Of a DNA stretch of 64,000 bases, positions 59,278 to 64,000 are shown piece after piece. A program made the translations under genes and the position numbers. The notes under the pieces are model-generated. The model made no database searches. It was not told where the DNA came from and was given only the letters and a program-made list of their open reading frames with translations. The stretch's first letter is position 1, and every line of letters begins with the position of its first letter. The DNA comes from Chalara sp. BL73 (taxonomy: Eukaryota; Ascomycota; Leotiomycetes; Helotiales): contig CAKJVC010000069.1 in the NCBI GenBank assembly GCA_918026815.1, positions 402,927-466,926 on the forward strand, given 5' to 3'.

Positions 59278-60731
59278 ATGGCTTCACAAACCCTCAACTC
59301 ATCGATACAGCCCACAGATGTATACGGAGGAGGTGAGATTTCCAGTTCCCAACCACTTCTTCAAAGCTAACACCTACATAGATGAGGTTCAAGCAATCAT
59401 TCTTGACCCTGGCTACTCCAGTGTACGCGCCGGCTTCGCAGGCGAAGATACCCCAAAGTCATTTGTCCCATCAACGTACGGTGTTGCCAGTGGAAAGCTC
59501 ATATTTGGAGACGATGCGATCCATAACCCTCTCCTTAATCTGGAGATCCGAAATCCTATGGCCAAGGATGGCACGGTTGAGGATTGGGAGACAGCCACAC
59601 AGCTATGGGAGCACTCTATAACGTCGCGGCTCACAAGTTTTAAGCAGGCAGATCCAAGAAAGAACGGGCTGAATGATGATGTGAAGGATCTAGATGTTGA
59701 GATGGAGGGTGTGGAGGATGGAGAAAAGGCTATGGAGGAACATCCATTGTTGATGACAGAAACAGCTTGGAATAGCGCAAAGAACCGTGAGAAAAGCATC
59801 GAGATCGCCATGGAGTCTTGGGGCTGTCCCGCCTTTTGGCTCGCCCGCAACAGTGTCCTCGCAGCCTTCGGATCAGGAAAAGCTACAGCCATGGTCGTTG
59901 ATGTAGGCGCATCTACTGCATCTGTAATCTGCATCCACGATGGCCTTATTCTTAAGAAAACCGTGCAAAAATCTCCGCTGGCAGGAAACTGGGTCTCCTC
60001 GCAAATTCGCTCCCTCTTCGCCTCCTCTGATCCGAAGGTCATTCTAGTACCTCATTTCACGATTGCAAGCAAGACTCCTGTAGATGCGGGTGCTCCAGCA
60101 CAGGCCACATTCCGCAAATTCGACACGTCACCTACACCCTCATTTGTCGCGCTAGAAGAAGAGCGCATCCTGACCGAATTCAAGGAGTCCGTCGTGCAAG
60201 TTTGAGAATGGGCAAACTGGTCCTCTGATGGCAGAGACCCAGCCCGGACAGCGCAACTACGACTTCCTAAAGAACCAGGTTGGTAGGCCATTTGAAATGC
60301 CAGATGGTTCAAACCAATTGTGGACCGCAGAACGGTATACACCCGCAGAAGGCCTATTCTCTCCACGACACGCGCTTCCCGTTCCTAATGAGCCTGCACC
60401 AGCACCTGGTCAATCCTTGCCAGAGATGATCAAAGCTTCTCTTGGCGCTGCGGATATGGATGTACGTCCACATCTCCTAGCAAATGTCGTAGTCACTGGT
60501 GGTGCAACATTAATGAACGGTTTCACGGATCGATTGAATAATGAGCTCGTGGCACTGTATCCTGGTGCGAAGGTCAAAATTCAGGCTGCAGGTCTGACAG
60601 CCGAACGAAGATTTGGAAGTTGGATTGGAGGCAGTATCTTGGGAAGTCTAGGTACGTTCCACCAGATGTGGATCTCACGAAAAGAATACGAGGAGTTCGG
60701 GGCGAATGTGGTAGAGAAGCGGTGCAAATAG
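59278..60731 (+). CDS. arp4: Actin-related protein 4 (chromatin remodelling; one-base frameshift)
   Basis: Exons: 59278-59332 and 59382-60731. The start [21 protein letters not shown] is built by splicing at GTGAGA and CATAG. Skipping the extra T at 60203 gives 467 residues, the normal fungal Arp4 length. Arp4 is a shared subunit of NuA4, SWR1 and INO80 complexes. Actin-fold blocks are [69 protein letters not shown] and [12 protein letters not shown]. The C-terminal motif is [28 protein letters not shown]. At 60200-60206 the frame reads GTT TGA G and the second half continues one base ahead. It is either a base-calling error or, less likely, +1 frameshifting. Confidence 0.9.
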
Positions 60732-61287
60732 GTGAGGGTGAGAATATGAGCCTTGGCAAAAGTGTATGATGAATAGGACGGAAGCAAAAGTTTGCGGAGG
60801 CAATTTCAAGGCGAAAATAGGCGTTGGTGGTTGTGGATATACCTCGAGTTTGTGAAAGCAAAAGGACTAGATGAAAAATCACGAAGACTCTAGAGTTGCC
60901 CTTCCATAGTTAGAACAAGTGTCATGTTCGCGTTTGCTTGTTTTCCATCTTGCATGTTTACCCTACAACCTAGGTTCAAGTGCACTGACATCATCTCGTC
61001 AACATTGATATCGCATGCTATCAGAAAGCTATGGCTTCCGACTGCTTACCTTAGATCCAGAGGTCTAAAGACATTCAAGGTGCGCGGGACCTCACGAACG
61101 TATTTTGACTTTTATTCTGTAAATGTGTGGAACACATTGACATCTTGAGAGACTGCTTATTCGAGATTATCCAGATACCGTCTGTCTCAGCCAACTCGCG
61201 ATTGGTGTTACGCTACGTTTCTTATTTACTACTTCTCACTCTATGCGAAATACATCCTCTTTAGTCATTCATAGCCTGTAATTTAGC
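60732..61287. other. Intergenic between convergent genes
   Basis: This is the 3' flank of Arp4 (+) and D-serine dehydratase (-). Nothing is recognised. Confidence 0.5.
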
Positions 61288-62859
61288 TTACCAACCTCGA
61301 CATCTGACCCAAATATCTATAATCTGGTCACTTCCATCTACAACATAATACCAGCCGTAGCCTGCTCCCGCAACACAAGCATGGTTGGGCCATATCCTTA
61401 CTTTCTGTCCAACCTCAAATGTCTCTGCTAGACCGGTCTCGGCCACTTTAGAATCTGATTCACGGGACAAATAGGTTACGATACCATGTTCCTGACTAAT
61501 ACGGCCGATGATCCACCCACTGAACGTCTCGGCACTCTTTGGAACCAAATCCGCCGACGACGAGCGATTCCACGGCGTCAAGATTCCCCATCCAGGATAC
61601 GCCTTGCATGGCTCCCGTCCCAGTGCGAGTGTGCCTGTCCCGATGAGCACTTCCGTGCTGCCATTCGCTCCGCGGCTTGGGTAAGTGGAGGCTACTTCGG
61701 CGAGCACGGTGATACCTATATCTTCGAATGTTGTTGCTTGCGGCCCGGAAGTCGGGAGCGCGTGTGTAGAAAGTTGCTGAATATCTAGTACCGGATAGAC
61801 ACCAGCATGAACTTCTAGGGTACAGCCTGTATTCTGGATAGATGTAATAGTTGACTTCAACAGACGGATGGCCTCAGCTTCCTCGAGCTGTAGGGTAGCT
61901 TCATCAACAAGGAGATTGCGAATGGATGATGTGGTGGGCGTTGCGCCGACGGAGAGGACAAAGGGTTGGTTGAGGAATAGCTGCTTGGAGGGCTGGACGA
62001 AGTGAGATGTTTTTAGAAGAGCGTCGAGTTCTTGTTGGAGCAGGTTGATGGCGGTCGCCTTATCAGATCCGTAATATGAGTGGCCGGCATGTGCATAGAG
62101 GCCACAGAAATAACAGATTCCTGAGGAAGTTAATGAGAGTAGGCTTTGTGAGAGTGTAGATGCGGCTTCGGATTCTACGAGCACGCCGGCACGGTGGGTG
62201 CCCATGTCAATTTTAGAAAGACATCTGGGGCAATGCCAGATGCTTGGTAGATACTTTTGATGCAATTAAGCTGTGCTGTATTATCAATCATCAAGGAAAG
62301 ACCATGAGGCCCTAGAGCTTTAGCCAAGTTGGACAGGCGGGCGACTGAGATTGGAGTCACGGGAAAGGAGTACAGAACCTGTGATGGTCAGTGAGTGGAC
62401 TTGGGGTATGATGGATGAGCAGAACACAGACATTTACAGGACGGCTCTGAAGTTTGTATTCAAGAAGCAAAGGAAGTACATATTCTGCTTCTGCCAACGT
62501 CGAGACAATGATGTTGACTGGACCGTTTCCTTCACCCACTTGGAGGCGTGTGAGTTCTAAGGTCTGGAGATGTTAGGACTTATTTCATATATTATTCATA
62601 GTATGTAGATTTGCTGTTATGAATTGAGCAAATGAATTAATATTGAGGAATGGATAGGCAAGTTTTATACTTTGTGGGTTTTGATGTGAGCTCTCCAGCC
62701 AAAATTCAAAATTCCAACAGCTTCCAGCATACGAGCACAATTCTTCTTCACTATATTCAAATCAAGAACTACTGAAGGTGTAAGGATGTCTTGTAAAGAC
62801 TTTCCAACATATCTCTCTACCAATTCATCTTTGCTCGGGGTAGGATGGAACTCTGCCAT
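61288..62859 (-). CDS. D-serine dehydratase / D-threonine aldolase-like PLP enzyme (one-base frameshift)
   Basis: Exons, in transcript order: 62859-62671, 62563-62438 and 62378-61288, about 468 residues after correcting one base. The alanine-racemase-like PLP barrel starts with LTPSVVLDLNIVKKNCARM and the PLP-lysine motif RAHIKTHK. IDMGTHRAGV and YAHAGHSYYGS follow. The C-terminal domain has the zinc pair IWPNHACVAGA (His about 438, Cys about 440), typical of eukaryotic zinc-dependent D-serine dehydratase, which makes pyruvate and ammonia. In exon 3 the run AAAA (plus strand 62211-62214) should be five A to join DVFLK with IDMG. The exon 2 donor could be GTAAAT (used here) or GTCTGT six bases later. 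An in-frame ATG at 63033 exists upstream. Confidence 0.88.
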
Positions 62860-63587
62860 TTTGGCGCCTTGAAAGAGGTATGATTTCAAAGATGTCCTGG
62901 AGTTGAAGACGACTCGGGGGTGAAAAAGGGTAAAAGAGAGATTTATGACTCTTGATACATAGATTGAGAGCGACCTATAAGCAATCTTTTTACTTCCAAA
63001 CAAGGCAGTCGCAAACGAGTTAGCCAAATACAAAGTATAATAGGCTCTATGACACCCTTCTCTTCAAAGTGGGATTATTGGATTTTGTCCGACTACTTCG
63101 AGACTTTATTTACCCTAAGCGCCGCTTGTCTTGTACAAGAAGAGCCACCATTTAACCAGAAACCTTTCTCTAACACAAAATAATTCACACTACATATTTG
63201 ACTATGAATTGTGAATAATATCTACCATTTTGTGTACTGCAATAGGCGGGTGATTCTGCCGGTTTATGATTCCGCGCTAATATAAAACAAGGAGAATAAA
63301 GGCGGTCACAATCATTTAACCCCTGTTTAACTTCTGGAGCATCTGCTCACAGCTGCACGCCTATTGCTCTTTACATCGCGACAACCACCACCACATTCAT
63401 CAGCTACCTCTCGCAGACAGGCGCGTACAATTAATCTTCGAACCTCACACTAACCCAGTACCCTATTTTGAAAGCGAAAGCTTGCGCACGCGACCTCATC
63501 TACGACAACCATTAGTCTTCGTTGGGACCTATGGTCTAGCCCCTCTCCTCCTTGAGCTGCCTCGAGCAAGATCGAGTACACGCCACC
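62860..63587. other. Divergent promoter of D-serine dehydratase and TAF1-like genes
   Basis: No gene is recognised. The 3' end is a C/A-rich leader before a strong Kozak start (CCACCATGG). Confidence 0.5.
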
Positions 63588-64000
63588 ATGGCGCCCGCTT
63601 TGGACGATGCTCCTGACTTCCAGAATATCAACTGGGCTCGCCAGGCAGAACAGGATGAGGCTGCTATGTTATCAGTTCTGGCGGATAGTCATAAAGATGA
63701 CGGACTCTTCGACCCCAACCGCAAGTTAGACCAAGGCGAAAAGGATGAAAATGCTATAGATTATGAGGATCTTTCTGATAGCGAGCTGCCAGACGAAGAA
63801 GAAGCCACAGGCGGAGACGATAACCCGGGTCTTACGGATGATATGGGCACCAGTAATGAATTTGGCGACGCAAATGATGGCCTCTTCGGTGATGACGACA
63901 ACGATGATCTCTTTGGTGAAGATCCTTCTTCGCCAGCTTTTGCGGATGACTTAGAAGATGTGGCGCAACCAGCAGAACCCGAGGTGTCCTTTTGAAGACC
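63588..64000 (+). CDS. Probable TFIID subunit 1 (TAF1), N-terminal fragment
   Basis: The frame starts at CCACCATGG and runs to the window edge, apart from a TGA at 63993-63995. The N-terminus reads MAPALDDAPDFQNINWARQA, then DEAAMLSVLADSH, GLFDPNRKLDQGEKDENAIDYEDLSDSELPDEEE and a very acidic tail (DDNDDLFGEDP). This pattern of an acidic, Asp/Phe-rich start with an AIDYEDLSD block fits the TBP-binding N-terminus of fungal TAF1, the TFIID scaffold. The TGA follows a run of four T; with three T the frame would continue VSFED, so the stop may be another base error. The true gene should extend well past the window. Confidence 0.6.

Overview
This 64-kb window is nuclear DNA of a filamentous ascomycete (Pezizomycotina). 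Genes are broken by short introns, mostly 45-120 nt, with GTAAGT/GTATGT donors, CTAAC/CTGAC-type branch points and CAG/TAG acceptors. The gene set fits a plant-associated or saprotrophic mould: GH11 xylanase, GH115 alpha-glucuronidase, GH105 hydrolase, secreted glutaminase, a HET-domain protein and a Zn2Cys6-like regulator. A leotiomycete is possible, but that is a guess. Exon structures below were worked out by hand from splice signals and reading-frame continuity; there is no transcript evidence.

Layout. 0-7.4 kb: the 5' part of a GRDP-like (DUF1399) gene (-), a Ted1/Cdc1-like metallophosphoesterase (+) and a zinc-cluster regulator (+). 8.9-17.1 kb: a secreted BBE-type FAD oxidase (+), thioredoxin reductase (+), GH11 xylanase (-), an AT-rich desert and a small secreted protein (-). 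19-28.8 kb: an unknown protein (+), an FAD monooxygenase (+), secreted glutaminase GtaA (+) and an unknown polytopic membrane protein (-). 29.5-42.7 kb: adenine phosphoribosyltransferase (-), Rae1-like mRNA export factor (+), Vps38/UVRAG-like protein (+), GH115 (-) and a BuGZ/ZNF207-like zinc-finger protein (-). 44-51.6 kb: malic enzyme (+), an acidic orphan ORF (+) and GH105 (-). 52.5-58.4 kb: HET-domain protein (-) head-to-head with a purine nucleoside permease-family gene (+), then a one-exon LRR-protein kinase of a type I associate with bacteria (-). 59-64 kb: Arp4 (+), D-serine dehydratase (-) and the start of a probable TAF1 gene (+).

How they work together. GH11 and GH115 both act on glucuronoxylan, GH105 acts on pectin fragments and GtaA supplies nitrogen, so the window carries several nutrient-acquisition enzymes. 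They are scattered among housekeeping genes and do not form a cluster. The HET / NUP / LRR-kinase trio is the most interesting neighbourhood: self/non-self signalling, nucleoside-binding and a bacterial-looking sensor kinase sit side by side.

A recurring oddity is single-base lesions in otherwise intact genes: the BBE oxidase (lost acceptor AG at 10388), Rae1 (about 32471), Arp4 (60203), D-serine dehydratase (62211-62214) and perhaps TAF1 (63990-63993). Arp4 and TAF1 are usually essential, and Rae1 is generally important, so base-calling errors in short homopolymers are the simplest explanation. A programmed +1 frameshift is a less likely alternative for Arp4.
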